Source of the DNA: a virus
Virus record (IMG/VR): IMGVR_UViG_3300017771_000135
Span: 1 to 21,939 of that record
Reading direction: 5' to 3' (one strand)
Length of the DNA: 21,939 nt
The position numbers were made by a program, and so were the translations under genes. The notes beneath the pieces are model-generated. The model saw only the letters and a program-made list of their open reading frames with translations, made no database searches and was not told the origin of the DNA. This document shows positions 1 through 8,622 of this stretch, in pieces (positions within the stretch are counted from its first letter, which is position 1; each line of letters opens with the position of its first letter).

Positions 1-6
1 ATTAGA

Positions 7-33
7 TGTAAGCAAGTAGCGAACCTGCTTACA
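7..33 (-). other. Hairpin in leader downstream of the 49-76 promoter
   Basis: TGTAAGCA at 7-14 and TGCTTACA at 26-33 are exact reverse complements and can form an 8-bp stem with an 11-nt loop. On the minus strand this lies just downstream of the promoter at 49-76, so it would fall in the 5' untranslated leader of the transcript that leaves the window. No T-run follows it within the window, so I do not call it a terminator. A stabilising 5' hairpin or a processing site is possible. Confidence 0.45.
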
Positions 34-48
34 CCTTTGATGACTATA

Positions 49-76
49 GTTATACTAAAAAATAACTACTTGTCAA
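49..76 (-). promoter_or_regulatory. Sigma-70-like leftward promoter, probably for the capsid gene
   Basis: Read on the minus strand there is TTGACA (76-71), a 16-bp spacer and TATAAC (54-49). This matches the sigma-70 consensus except for the last -10 base. It sits directly after the scaffold stop codon and points out of the left edge, where the major capsid gene would be expected from the usual scaffold-capsid order in podovirus-like genomes. It would allow capsid mRNA to be made independently of, and in excess over, the long late transcript. Confidence 0.6.
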
Positions 77-84
77 CACTTTTT

Positions 85-960
85 TTATCTGGCTGAACCA
101 GAAATATCATAGATAAACTTTCCAGAACGGATAGCTTCCATAATTTCGTCGGACTGTGCCTCATACTCTTGCGGTGACATCTTCTGTACTTCCGACTCTT
201 TCAAGTATGAGGAGGCTTCGTTTTCTTGCGGCTTACTGCGACTATTCTTTGTAGAGACAGATTTGGCTGCGTCCTTGTCTGACTTGGGTTTCTTTTTGCT
301 AATACCCATATCAGCTTTGTAGAGGTCAATCGCCCTAGCAGCAGAACGTGCGTCGTTGTCGTTTTCATAAAGCGCATCCTGCACCCACTTAGGCTGCTCT
401 TCAGCCCACTCGTGAAAACTGTCGCTATCCCTAATCTCATCAAAGTCAGGGTGCATCTGCATCAATGCCGCTTCTGCTTTCTCTTTAGTTGCAGATACTT
501 GCATCTCGTCAATCACTTTCATACGCTCTTCAAGTGCGCTGGATTGCTCACGTGCCTTCTTCATTGCAATTGTTTCAACAATGGCTGCTACATCAGGGTA
601 ATCTTTTGCCCACTGCTCAATGTCTTCATCTGACTTGGGCAGCTTCATTTCTTTTTGAGTAGCAGCAGAAAGCTGTGCTTTTAGTTCCGCAAGTTCTGTT
701 TTAAAATCTTCTGCTTGTTTTTGCTGATGCCTACGCAGATCAGAGTAACGCTTTTTAAAGGTTTTTTCTTCTGCACCTGTAGGCTCTTCTTCTTCGGCTT
801 CAGCAGTTTCTTCTACTTCACCTTTTTGTTCTTTGAGCATTCGCTCAAGTTCTTCTTCTTCCGTTTTGCGCTTTTCTTCGTTAGTGTATTTACGATTTGC
901 AAACGCTACTTTCTTGGGTGACTGCATTTCTTCAGCCATGATTTCTGCGGCTTCTGCCAT
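85..960 (-). CDS. Capsid assembly scaffolding protein
   Basis: This 291-residue, strongly acidic protein has coiled-coil-like charged segments (about residues 25-60 and 68-105) and a short basic, low-complexity stretch before its C-terminus. It has the general character of podophage head scaffolding proteins, and passages such as FKKRYSDLRRHQQKQ and LPKSDEDIEQWAKDYPD look like those of marine phage scaffolds I remember. Its role would be to direct capsid protein assembly inside the prohead, and its position after portal and just before the presumed capsid gene fits. I chose the ATG at 960 because AGGAG lies just upstream. An in-frame ATG at 993 would add 11 residues but has a poorer ribosome site. 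Function is inferred from composition, order and remembered similarity. Confidence 0.8.
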   Translation of the reverse strand: MAEAAEIMAEEMQSPKKVAFANRKYTNEEKRKTEEEELERMLKEQKGEVEETAEAEEEEPTGAEEKTFKKRYSDLRRHQQKQAEDFKTELAELKAQLSAATQKEMKLPKSDEDIEQWAKDYPDVAAIVETIAMKKAREQSSALEERMKVIDEMQVSATKEKAEAALMQMHPDFDEIRDSDSFHEWAEEQPKWVQDALYENDNDARSAARAIDLYKADMGISKKKPKSDKDAAKSVSTKNSRSKPQENEASSYLKESEVQKMSPQEYEAQSDEIMEAIRSGKFIYDISGSAR

Positions 961-1039
961 TTTACTTCTCCTAGTTGGGGCCACCGTAGCCATACACCTG
1001 TCGAGGGAGATGGGGGATGAGTAGCCAACATATGCGGGA

Positions 1040-4000
1040 CTATTTTTTAGAAGCTAGTCCACCTCGCTTCATCTTCTTTTTCTTGGTTGATTTTTTTACG
1101 GCGTCTTTCATTAGTTGTTCATTACTCATCAAACCGCCCTTGTTTTCGTCAAAGTAACCAGAGTCAACCATTTCTTGCGCTTCACGAACAGCAGTGTCAA
1201 TAATTGAACCACGTTCAAAGCCTGTATCGCTACTGTCGTCGCGGCGACCAAACGCCTCTTCACGTGCGCGTGAACCGACAGCTTCTTCTTGTGCGCGTTC
1301 AATTCTGTCTTTTTCCGCCTTTTCTCTAACTTTTCGCGCTGCTTCGTCTGCCGCTTTTTCCCTTTGCGCCTTACGTGCTGCTTCTCTACGGGCTTCAATT
1401 TCTCTTCTTTGTTGAGCCTGTTTTCTAGCAGAAGCAAATCTGTCTACGACGCCTATCACATTGCCTTCTTCATCAAATATGTCTTTTTCACGTTTCCGTT
1501 TTGCCGCTATGATATCTGGATCAGACGCTTCTTGATCACGAGCCTCTCTAAAAATTTCTCTTGTTTTAGTATAGTCTGTTCCGGGTGCCTTTATTTCGGC
1601 TCTAACAGTTTTCCATTGTTTTCCGGTAATATATATTTCGTCGTCACCGTCCTTTAGCATAATCGTTGCATCATCAGGAACTTTACCACTCAAAACTTGG
1701 CCTACACCTACAAGACCAAAACCCATGCCGTCTAAGTAATTAACACCATAAGTTTTGCTCTTACCTTCGCCGTCAAAGTCCAATAATCCAATTCTAGCTG
1801 AATCGTTGCCATACTGGTCTATTAAGGCTTGTCGTCTACGGGCATCATCATCTTCTTTGCCGGGATCGTCAAGAACCTGTTCTGTTTGCACAGTTGTAGT
1901 CGGCGTCTCAGGAACCACCTCTTTAGGTACATAGTCTTCCTTGCGTACAAAGCCCTGTGGAATTTCTGTCACACCGGGAATGAATGTAATTGTACGCTCT
2001 TCACCAGTTTCTTCGTTGACAATTACAATTGTTGTAGGTGCTGTTCCTTCTGGTGGTTTTATGAACTCACTGGCAGTAGGCAGTGTTTGGGGTGCTTGAT
2101 ACACAGGCGTTGCTTGTTGTTCTGGACGCGCAATAGGTGCCATCTCAATAGGAGATGCGGCCATGCCCACTTGTGTCTGTCCAGCTTGAAACTGTGGTGC
2201 TTGATATGTCACACCAGTATTTGGATCATTTCCGAATACAACACCGCCTGTATTATACTCTTTATCTTCGTCGTTGTCAACACCTTCAGAGCCGTCAACA
2301 ATAATTAAATCTGTAATACCAAAGGGAAGATCGTCAGGCATGGTGGCTTCATCGCTGTTGCCCATCTGCCCCATCTCTTCCATCATCTTGAGGCCCATCT
2401 TAGCTTCTTGCCGCATCATCATTAGCTTTTCAAGACCGATGTAACGTACCACGTCAGCCGGAAATACAAACTCGCCCTCACTCAGTTGGGCAGGAATATC
2501 ATCACGCACTTCTTCTTGTGATGAACCCGGTGGTACATCGTTGCCAGACACAGGGTCTTCAGTGCCACCATCTTGTTCTAAACCACCGTCTTTAAGAAAG
2601 CCGCCACTCTGCATTTTTTTGGGTTTGTCCATACCTACTTCGGCAACTTGATAATCATCCATAAATAGTTCCATCTGTTTTTGCATTGGTACTGCTCCAC
2701 CTTCTTGCAGCATCAAGCCGCCTTTATTTTTCATAAATTCAGGACTACTCTCTGTCATCCCGCCAAACAAACCTTTTACTTGGTTTGGTTCAAGTAACAT
2801 GTAGCTATCCGCAAAACGACTGTTCATGTCAATTTCAGCAGGATCAATTTCGCCACGTTGTGCGCGTTGTATTTGTTCTACCAACTCATCTATGTTTTCG
2901 TTTGCTGTGCCTTCGTACTCATTGCGATACACAAATGAGTCGTAGCCATTTTTATTTGCTGTCTCTTTAAGTGTGTTAAACCATGCAATACGATCTTCTT
3001 GGCTGTTTATAGTATCTAGTCCACGACGCTTTGCACCATGCGCTTCTAAAACAATATCCCGCCACAAACCTTCATCCATGCCAGCCCTCATGGCATCTGG
3101 GAGCATGGTATATGTTTCACCGTCTACTTTTACTTTTGGTGCTTTGGCAAATAAAGCAGCATCACTCTCATCACCTTTTAAAAATTTTATTCTTTGTAAG
3201 TCACTAGATGCTACAGAAAGATTTGCCAGCCAGCTACCGGGAACTTTGAAGTTACTCATATCGACAATACGAGCAGGTTTCAAATCCGCTTTGAGAACCA
3301 TAGGAAGGATACGTTCACCCTTCACCATTTGTTCTGCTAGTTCTGGATTATAATTTGTTTGTGTAGAACCTCTAGCTGTTGCTTGTTGCGCTGTGCCAAC
3401 ATGAAAACCTATATCGCTGGTGCCACTGCCTATTACATCTGCCGTGTCAAAGTCTGCTTTTGTTAAATGAAAAACACGACTGGACTCGTTGTTTGGATCG
3501 TACCCCATGCGAGGTGCCGGTGCATCTGTTGTTTCTGCTGCCTTTAACTCTGCTAGTGTAGGTAAGTCGGGAGTACCTGCTTCGTCATTTAATTTTTTAA
3601 CTTCGTCTGGCTCAAGGACTCTATTGACTTTCATCTCACCACTAATAAGCCAGTTGCCTTGCATATTAGGATTAGTTTTATATCTGTAGTATCCACCGGA
3701 AGGAAGTTGATCTGTAATCTGTGCTTCCTTCACATTTAACAATCCTTTACGCTCTCCTGATTTTACAGTAGATGCGTTTGAATCTGCTACAGATTGCCAG
3801 TCAGTGTCTGCTGGCATTTCAACTTCTGCCCATACCTGATCATCTGATCTGTACTTTTGGCCTTTATATTCTAATCCAATGTGAGGAGCAGCGGGTGAAT
3901 CTCCTGCATGAAATCCGGGCCTCAAAGCCACAGCTTTTACTGTTTTAGCTTTAGACCCCGCAGGAAGAAAACCCTTTTCAATAAGGATATCTCGTGTAGC

Positions 4001-4528
4001 CTGATCTGGAATTGTGATATTGTCACCAGTTCCCTTTTTGTCTCCCGTTCCTTTAGACGGCACATATTTTTTACCATTAGGAGCAGTAAACACAGATTCA
4101 GGAATTACAGCAGAAATAAATTCCCCTTGTGGTATTTTACTGTCTGCATCTACAAACAGAGGATATAGGTTTCCATCTTCACCTTTTGTGAATAGTTTGT
4201 ATGCTTTTACCGTTTTATTGGGTTTTAAAGCGCGAATACCTCTTCCAACTGCATCACCAAACACAGGCACAACACCTGCTAAAGTAGCCGCGCCTTCAAT
4301 ACCTGCACCAACATAGTCTCCTTCATCAAGAGCATCTGACGTGCGTTTTATACCAATTGCTTCACCCAAAAAGGGTGCAGACTCTGCAGCAAACATAGCA
4401 ACATCTTTAGCCGTGTAACCACCCTCTTCTATTTGACGCTGTGCGCCTTTAGAACGACGACGAGGATTGCCTCTTACACTAGATTGTGGAATAGCTATAT
4501 CTGTTTGTTCGTTAACGCTACGATCCAT
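1040..4528 (-). CDS. Large multidomain virion-region protein with polyvalent and ADP-ribosyltransferase-like domains
   Basis: This 1162-aa protein starts inside the end of the preceding gene (11-nt overlap). Residues 40-100 contain small-residue-rich hydrophobic stretches (AGIEGAATLAGVVPVFGDAV). Residues about 107-315 (KAYKLFTKGEDGNLYPLFVD, ALRPGFHAGDSPAAPHIG, GGYYRYKTNPNMQGNWLISG) resemble a domain I recall from large proteins of mobile elements. Residues about 350-590 have the layout of a phage ART-like domain: VFHLTKADFDTAD, DIGFHVGTAQQA, NGYDSFVYRNEYEG and the closing DSYMLLEPNQVKG. Residues 600-710 carry GGL/GGF motifs and SEGEFVFPADVVRYIGLEKL, which I associate with marine phage proteins. 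The rest is low-complexity, with a charged helix at about 1020-1130 and the C-terminal motif KKKKMKRGGLASKK. It could be virion-packaged and ejected, but this is inference. Confidence 0.75.
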   Translation of the reverse strand: MDRSVNEQTDIAIPQSSVRGNPRRRSKGAQRQIEEGGYTAKDVAMFAAESAPFLGEAIGIKRTSDALDEGDYVGAGIEGAATLAGVVPVFGDAVGRGIRALKPNKTVKAYKLFTKGEDGNLYPLFVDADSKIPQGEFISAVIPESVFTAPNGKKYVPSKGTGDKKGTGDNITIPDQATRDILIEKGFLPAGSKAKTVKAVALRPGFHAGDSPAAPHIGLEYKGQKYRSDDQVWAEVEMPADTDWQSVADSNASTVKSGERKGLLNVKEAQITDQLPSGGYYRYKTNPNMQGNWLISGEMKVNRVLEPDEVKKLNDEAGTPDLPTLAELKAAETTDAPAPRMGYDPNNESSRVFHLTKADFDTADVIGSGTSDIGFHVGTAQQATARGSTQTNYNPELAEQMVKGERILPMVLKADLKPARIVDMSNFKVPGSWLANLSVASSDLQRIKFLKGDESDAALFAKAPKVKVDGETYTMLPDAMRAGMDEGLWRDIVLEAHGAKRRGLDTINSQEDRIAWFNTLKETANKNGYDSFVYRNEYEGTANENIDELVEQIQRAQRGEIDPAEIDMNSRFADSYMLLEPNQVKGLFGGMTESSPEFMKNKGGLMLQEGGAVPMQKQMELFMDDYQVAEVGMDKPKKMQSGGFLKDGGLEQDGGTEDPVSGNDVPPGSSQEEVRDDIPAQLSEGEFVFPADVVRYIGLEKLMMMRQEAKMGLKMMEEMGQMGNSDEATMPDDLPFGITDLIIVDGSEGVDNDEDKEYNTGGVVFGNDPNTGVTYQAPQFQAGQTQVGMAASPIEMAPIARPEQQATPVYQAPQTLPTASEFIKPPEGTAPTTIVIVNEETGEERTITFIPGVTEIPQGFVRKEDYVPKEVVPETPTTTVQTEQVLDDPGKEDDDARRRQALIDQYGNDSARIGLLDFDGEGKSKTYGVNYLDGMGFGLVGVGQVLSGKVPDDATIMLKDGDDEIYITGKQWKTVRAEIKAPGTDYTKTREIFREARDQEASDPDIIAAKRKREKDIFDEEGNVIGVVDRFASARKQAQQRREIEARREAARKAQREKAADEAARKVREKAEKDRIERAQEEAVGSRAREEAFGRRDDSSDTGFERGSIIDTAVREAQEMVDSGYFDENKGGLMSNEQLMKDAVKKSTKKKKMKRGGLASKK

Positions 4529-4727
4529 TTACCTCTTCCCGAAGCATCTTTAATTTTCTAAGAACAGCCACAGAACCTTGTGACCTGTACATCATAATGT
4601 TGCTATCTGATTGCTCTAATGCTTTATGCTGCTGCTCAATCAGAGCATCAATGTAATCATTGAAGGCCAGCCACTGGCGGTTGTTGCCCACCCACGGCTT
4701 CAGCTTGCTGAGTATTTGCTTGTCCAT
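4518..4727 (-). CDS. Small helical protein between portal and the large protein
   Basis: This 69-residue protein (MDKQILSKLKPWVGNNRQWL...) is predicted to be mostly helical and charged, ending with KLKMLREEVNGS. It overlaps the portal 3' end and its stop overlaps the start of the 1162-aa gene, so translation is probably coupled. I prefer the ATG at 4727, with AAGGAT upstream, over the in-frame ATG at 4763, which would enlarge the overlap with portal to 107 nt. Small proteins of this type often follow portal genes in marine phages. I know of no assigned function; a head-assembly or connector accessory role is inference from position. Confidence 0.65.
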   Translation of the reverse strand: MDKQILSKLKPWVGNNRQWLAFNDYIDALIEQQHKALEQSDSNIMMYRSQGSVAVLRKLKMLREEVNGS

Positions 4728-6771
4728 TTGCACTAAATCCTTGCTCACCCGGTACAGGCGCATTGCCTACACCAATTGTGCCGCCACCAGAACCAGAGTT
4801 ATCCATGACGTTAGCCCCAGCAGGTGCAGCCTGTTGTTCAGGCATAGGTGCTTGGAACTGCTTCATCATCTCTGCTTGCAGTGCAGCTTCGTTCATATTG
4901 TTGGTTACTTTGTCGGGGTCAAGATCAAGGGATTTTGCAATCTCACGGATTACGTATTGGAATTTAGCAAACGGTGCTAGAGCAGGATTACTTGCAACCT
5001 GCAAGAACTGCATCAACCGTTGACTACGCACTTCGTTTGCCATCAGACTTTCAGTGCCACGCGCTTTGACTTCCAGATCGCCTTTTGTCTCTGGATCAAA
5101 ATCAAACTGCATATTAAATCGGAAGAAACCCTCACCAAGAGGACGCAGTAGATAATCGTCTACGTTTTTAATGACAGTCTTAATGCTGCCAGCAGCAGCA
5201 CCCATTAGCATAGAGATACCAGATGCTGTACGGCCCACGCCTTGCACACCTGTCTGTCCGTGTGCAAATGATGGGAAGCCTGTGCTTTCATCTGCCAGCA
5301 CACGTGCCTTGTCAAAAAGCATCATGTTCTCAGACGATACATTAGGAAACTTTGTACCGAAGATAGCCTGACCCGGTGCGCCACCCTGACGGCGGAATAC
5401 CTTGCCCGGATACAGCGACAGGTCTTGCCCCGGTACTAGATTGGTTTCGTCTACTTCTACAATCAAGTTGCCTGACAGCACAGCGTTGTCTACCGCCATA
5501 CGCATGAAGCCGTTCATCAGCGTTTGCGTATCGTCCATGTTCTCTGCAATGCCCACGCCAAAGAAGCTGTACGGGTTCAGTTCATAAGGTGCGGCTACAT
5601 ACGGAATCTTAGCTGGCTTGAATGGGTTCAAAACCATGCGGATAAGTTTGCCGTTACAAATCCAGATGTTGCCCTGCAGTTCATCAAAGTCTTTGAGTTC
5701 GTCAGGGATTTCGACGCCGTTTTCTTCCATCATCTCTGTATCAACCATGCCCCAATACTCAAGCACCTCAAAGCGATCAATGCCATGCTCTGGTGCGTAG
5801 TCGGACAGATCATCTTCCCAATACTTCTTATTGTAATTCTCACCAAACGAAATTGCTTCGTCAATAACTTGACCACGGAAGTATGGCCGCTTTTTTAGAT
5901 TGCGCAATTGAGAGCGAGACATTTTGTGACGCTCAATTACAAACTGCGCCTCATCCATGTTGTTGGCATCTGGGTCTGGGTAAAAGTTCCAGACAGACAC
6001 ATGATTGACCTGCGGAATAGTTTTGAACACCGGATCATAGTTACCGTCATCACCCCAGTTAGGATATTCTTTGTCGGTGGCAAATGGGCCTTTCATAATC
6101 CCTGTGCCGAAGAGGGCCATCTCAAATGCACTGCTTCGCAGGTTTTTATTGGCACCCGACTCCTCAAGCTGATCGTGGATTTTCTTTTCCATCTTTTTAG
6201 CCGCAATCATGGCTGGGCTAAATTCAATAGCTGATGGGGTTTTACCCGGCCCCTCTTTTAGCTTGTCTTCTACAGCTTCTAGTTTCTGCTCAAGTGGACC
6301 TAGCCTTTCGCCAAGCGTTTGTTCCGTAGCACCCGGCGGCAGTTCCTGTCCATCCCCAGCAAAGCCATAAGGACTCTGCATCCCTTCAGGCTCCTGCGGA
6401 TCAAAATGTACATCTGCCACTACGCCTTCTGGAAGTTCTGTAGGTTCAATAGACAGTGGGAACTTATTGTTAGCAAACAATACGTCAACAATTTGACCAT
6501 ATGCTGCCAGTGTTTTTGTTTTTGTTACCTTGATAAAGACACGAGATTTTTCGGCCTCTGTAAACTGTACATCCGGCCCATACAAACCACGATAATTGCG
6601 GTATGCCCGAAGCCAACGCTCTTCATCTTGATAACGATAGTCTTCTGCTTTCTGATACTTTTCCATAATGAAAGGAATAATATTAGAAACATCTACATCG
6701 TTAGCTACAGTATCTTCTGTATCTTCCAACGCAATGGCGTCGTCTTCAATCATAATTTCGTCGTCTGCCAT
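4657..6771 (-). CDS. Portal (head-tail connector) protein
   Basis: This 704-residue protein follows the large terminase, the usual place for a portal gene. Portal dodecamers form the DNA entry channel at one head vertex and the docking site for terminase. Sequence signs are an N-terminal helical region (YQKAEDYRYQDEERWLRAYR), the aromatic stretch NPYSFFGVGIAENMDDTQTL followed by a helix typical of portal cores, HGQTGVQGVGRTASGISMLM, and a helical C-terminal part ending in a flexible Pro/Gly/Gln-rich tail. An acidic segment opens the protein. The length fits larger podophage-type portals. ATG at 6771 is the first start after TerL, which ends at 6783. The family is clear to me from context and character rather than from a search. 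Confidence 0.85.
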   Translation of the reverse strand: MADDEIMIEDDAIALEDTEDTVANDVDVSNIIPFIMEKYQKAEDYRYQDEERWLRAYRNYRGLYGPDVQFTEAEKSRVFIKVTKTKTLAAYGQIVDVLFANNKFPLSIEPTELPEGVVADVHFDPQEPEGMQSPYGFAGDGQELPPGATEQTLGERLGPLEQKLEAVEDKLKEGPGKTPSAIEFSPAMIAAKKMEKKIHDQLEESGANKNLRSSAFEMALFGTGIMKGPFATDKEYPNWGDDGNYDPVFKTIPQVNHVSVWNFYPDPDANNMDEAQFVIERHKMSRSQLRNLKKRPYFRGQVIDEAISFGENYNKKYWEDDLSDYAPEHGIDRFEVLEYWGMVDTEMMEENGVEIPDELKDFDELQGNIWICNGKLIRMVLNPFKPAKIPYVAAPYELNPYSFFGVGIAENMDDTQTLMNGFMRMAVDNAVLSGNLIVEVDETNLVPGQDLSLYPGKVFRRQGGAPGQAIFGTKFPNVSSENMMLFDKARVLADESTGFPSFAHGQTGVQGVGRTASGISMLMGAAAGSIKTVIKNVDDYLLRPLGEGFFRFNMQFDFDPETKGDLEVKARGTESLMANEVRSQRLMQFLQVASNPALAPFAKFQYVIREIAKSLDLDPDKVTNNMNEAALQAEMMKQFQAPMPEQQAAPAGANVMDNSGSGGGTIGVGNAPVPGEQGFSANGQANTQQAEAVGGQQPPVAGLQ

Positions 6772-6782
6772 GTGTTTTTCCT

Positions 6783-8342
6783 TTAGTATCCAAATGTGGA
6801 GTCAGCTACCGGCATACCTGTTGATGGTCGCCCGTGCGGGTCGTAGTCGAAAATAGAGAACCGGGGTCTGGACATAATCCCATACCGTAGCGCGTCGTAA
6901 AGGTGGTCTTCAGACTTTGTATCAACGTCTTCTGGATTTTTCTTGTCCAAAGGGATGGACGGTATTTGACTGATGACATTTGTACAGCTATCAAAAAATA
7001 CAAGTCTAGGCTCCTCTGTAAACTCATCTATCTGTAAGCGTCGGTGTATCTCGTTCTTACCAGCTACGCGACTACCTCGACTTCTGTCGGATGGACGCCA
7101 TCGGCATCCCTTACTAATCATTTGCTCCGCAAGAGAAGGACCAGTATCGCCACGTTTGTGCCAAAGACTGCTATCCAAAACACCATACTTAATGTTGCCA
7201 TCTTCGGCTTCCAAATCCAAAATTATTTCGGCCAAGTCTGTTGCCAAAACCTTACTGACGTACAGTTCTCTGTATACGACAAGCTGCTCGTCAGGAGCAA
7301 CTGCAGACCAAATAACACCAGAATAACTGCCGTAACCATAGTCACATGCACGAAACTTGACCCAGTTATTAGGGATATGATAAGGCTCAACAACATGCAC
7401 GTCACGATTAAATTCCGTAAATGCCGCACCTTCTTTGATGTCCCAATCGCCTTCAAGAAGCTGCCTACGCTGTTGTTCAGGAAGCGAAAGGAGCATGGCT
7501 TCGTAGTCGCCTGCTGCAGATAGGTACGGGTTATCAGAAAGTCTTGCCGGGATAAAGCGTCTCTTAAATAGAGATTTTCCTGCCTTGCTATGTCCTGCTG
7601 GGTACTTGAGTACCTCTCCTGTTTCAATGTCGGTTGCATCAAAAGACCTGTTGTACGGTGCGGGGTCAATAAACATTTTCTTAACCCACTGATGTCCTCG
7701 CCCACCGGGGTTAGTAGTGCCTCGCATAAAGATAGGCAAGTCAGGTGCAGTGGACCGTAGACGACTTCGCATGTAGTTCCATGCATATGGTGTGGCCCAT
7801 TGTGTCAGTTCGTCAAAGCCTATCCAGCTAAATGCCAGACCCTGATAACGCAAGACATCATCATCTCTGTCGAGATATGACATCCACAATCTCGCGCCAG
7901 ATGGCGCAGTCCACTGCATCTTCCGTTCTGACCACTTGATACCGGGCCAGATTTTTGGGTACAACTCCTGCGACTTAAAGATGAGTTCTCTTAGTTCCTC
8001 AGTTGTGTGACGAAGAAGTAGTCCACTAAATTGTGAATGACCCATATAGCGTAGAGGGTCTGCCAACATAGCGTAAGACTTACCACCACCAGCACTACCA
8101 CCATAAAGAACTTCTCGTTCACTAGCGGCTAGAAACTCTGTCTGCGGCCCCGGATTAGGCTTGAACAATACATTGGCATGTTCCTCCGCTTGGCTAGAGT
8201 CGTATTCAACCTGTCGTATTTCCGGTTGCTGTTTTTGCTCCGGTTCTTGCTTCTTCAATTGCCTTCGCTTTGGCGATTGCCGTTTCCGCATATTCTGCCC
8301 ACTTGCGGAGGCTTTTAGCTGTGTTCTTACGCTGTCGCTCAT
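6783..8342 (-). CDS. terL: Terminase large subunit
   Basis: This is the DNA-packaging motor: an ATPase that pumps DNA through the portal and a nuclease that cuts concatemers. Visible motifs are Walker A GGSAGGGKS (residues 81-89), Walker B FSWIGFDEL with D177-E178, a coupling motif GTTNPGG (208-214), and RNase H-fold nuclease acidic residues in ACDYGYG (D334), GVLDSS (D390) and SEDHLYDALRYG (D479, D483). The length of 519 aa is normal. The first 60 residues are Gln/Lys-rich and disordered. The ATG at 8342 lies inside the upstream gene (137-nt overlap); a later start at residue 18 is possible because neither has a strong ribosome site. Nothing essential lies before residue 60. Confidence 0.95.
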   Translation of the reverse strand: MSDSVRTQLKASASGQNMRKRQSPKRRQLKKQEPEQKQQPEIRQVEYDSSQAEEHANVLFKPNPGPQTEFLAASEREVLYGGSAGGGKSYAMLADPLRYMGHSQFSGLLLRHTTEELRELIFKSQELYPKIWPGIKWSERKMQWTAPSGARLWMSYLDRDDDVLRYQGLAFSWIGFDELTQWATPYAWNYMRSRLRSTAPDLPIFMRGTTNPGGRGHQWVKKMFIDPAPYNRSFDATDIETGEVLKYPAGHSKAGKSLFKRRFIPARLSDNPYLSAAGDYEAMLLSLPEQQRRQLLEGDWDIKEGAAFTEFNRDVHVVEPYHIPNNWVKFRACDYGYGSYSGVIWSAVAPDEQLVVYRELYVSKVLATDLAEIILDLEAEDGNIKYGVLDSSLWHKRGDTGPSLAEQMISKGCRWRPSDRSRGSRVAGKNEIHRRLQIDEFTEEPRLVFFDSCTNVISQIPSIPLDKKNPEDVDTKSEDHLYDALRYGIMSRPRFSIFDYDPHGRPSTGMPVADSTFGY

Positions 8343-8622
8343 TTGCTAACCGTTTCCTCAATCCTACGTGTGAAATGTATCTGCCGCTATTTGCACTTAA
8401 CCAATTCGCAACCTCACGGTACGAGTATTGGTTTATGTGCTTCCGGGCTTTTTCTAACAAGTCCAGTTCAACTGGTATAGGGTCAAGAATGTCGGGGTCT
8501 TCTTCACTCTGTTTGTAACCAAATGGTACAGTCCTTGCAATGCGAGGTATCTGTATCCATTCGTTTTCTTCTTTAATGTCTGTTGGCTGTGGTAGCTTCC
8601 ACTTGCCTACGCTTCTAGTCAT
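8206..8622 (-). CDS. HTH-containing packaging-region protein
   Basis: This 138-residue basic protein lies between the small-terminase-like gene and terL. Residues about 67-92 (YSYREVANWLSANSGRYISH) look like a helix-turn-helix, similar to recombinase or terminase DNA-binding modules, preceded by RIARTVPFGYKQSEEDPDIL, which I remember as conserved in marine phage homologues. The C-terminus is a charged Ala/Lys helix. It starts 8 nt before the upstream stop, so it is translationally coupled, and it overlaps terL by 137 nt. It may share DNA recognition at the packaging site with the neighbouring protein, making the true small terminase ambiguous between the two. The reading frame is secure; the function is inferred from motif and position. 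Confidence 0.75.
   Translation of the reverse strand: MTRSVGKWKLPQPTDIKEENEWIQIPRIARTVPFGYKQSEEDPDILDPIPVELDLLEKARKHINQYSYREVANWLSANSGRYISHVGLRKRLANERQRKNTAKSLRKWAEYAETAIAKAKAIEEARTGAKTATGNTTG

Noticed and set aside
7223-7786. 187-aa ORF antisense to... or out of frame with terL
   Set aside because: It lies wholly inside terL on the same strand in another frame; terL carries all expected motifs, so this is a shadow.
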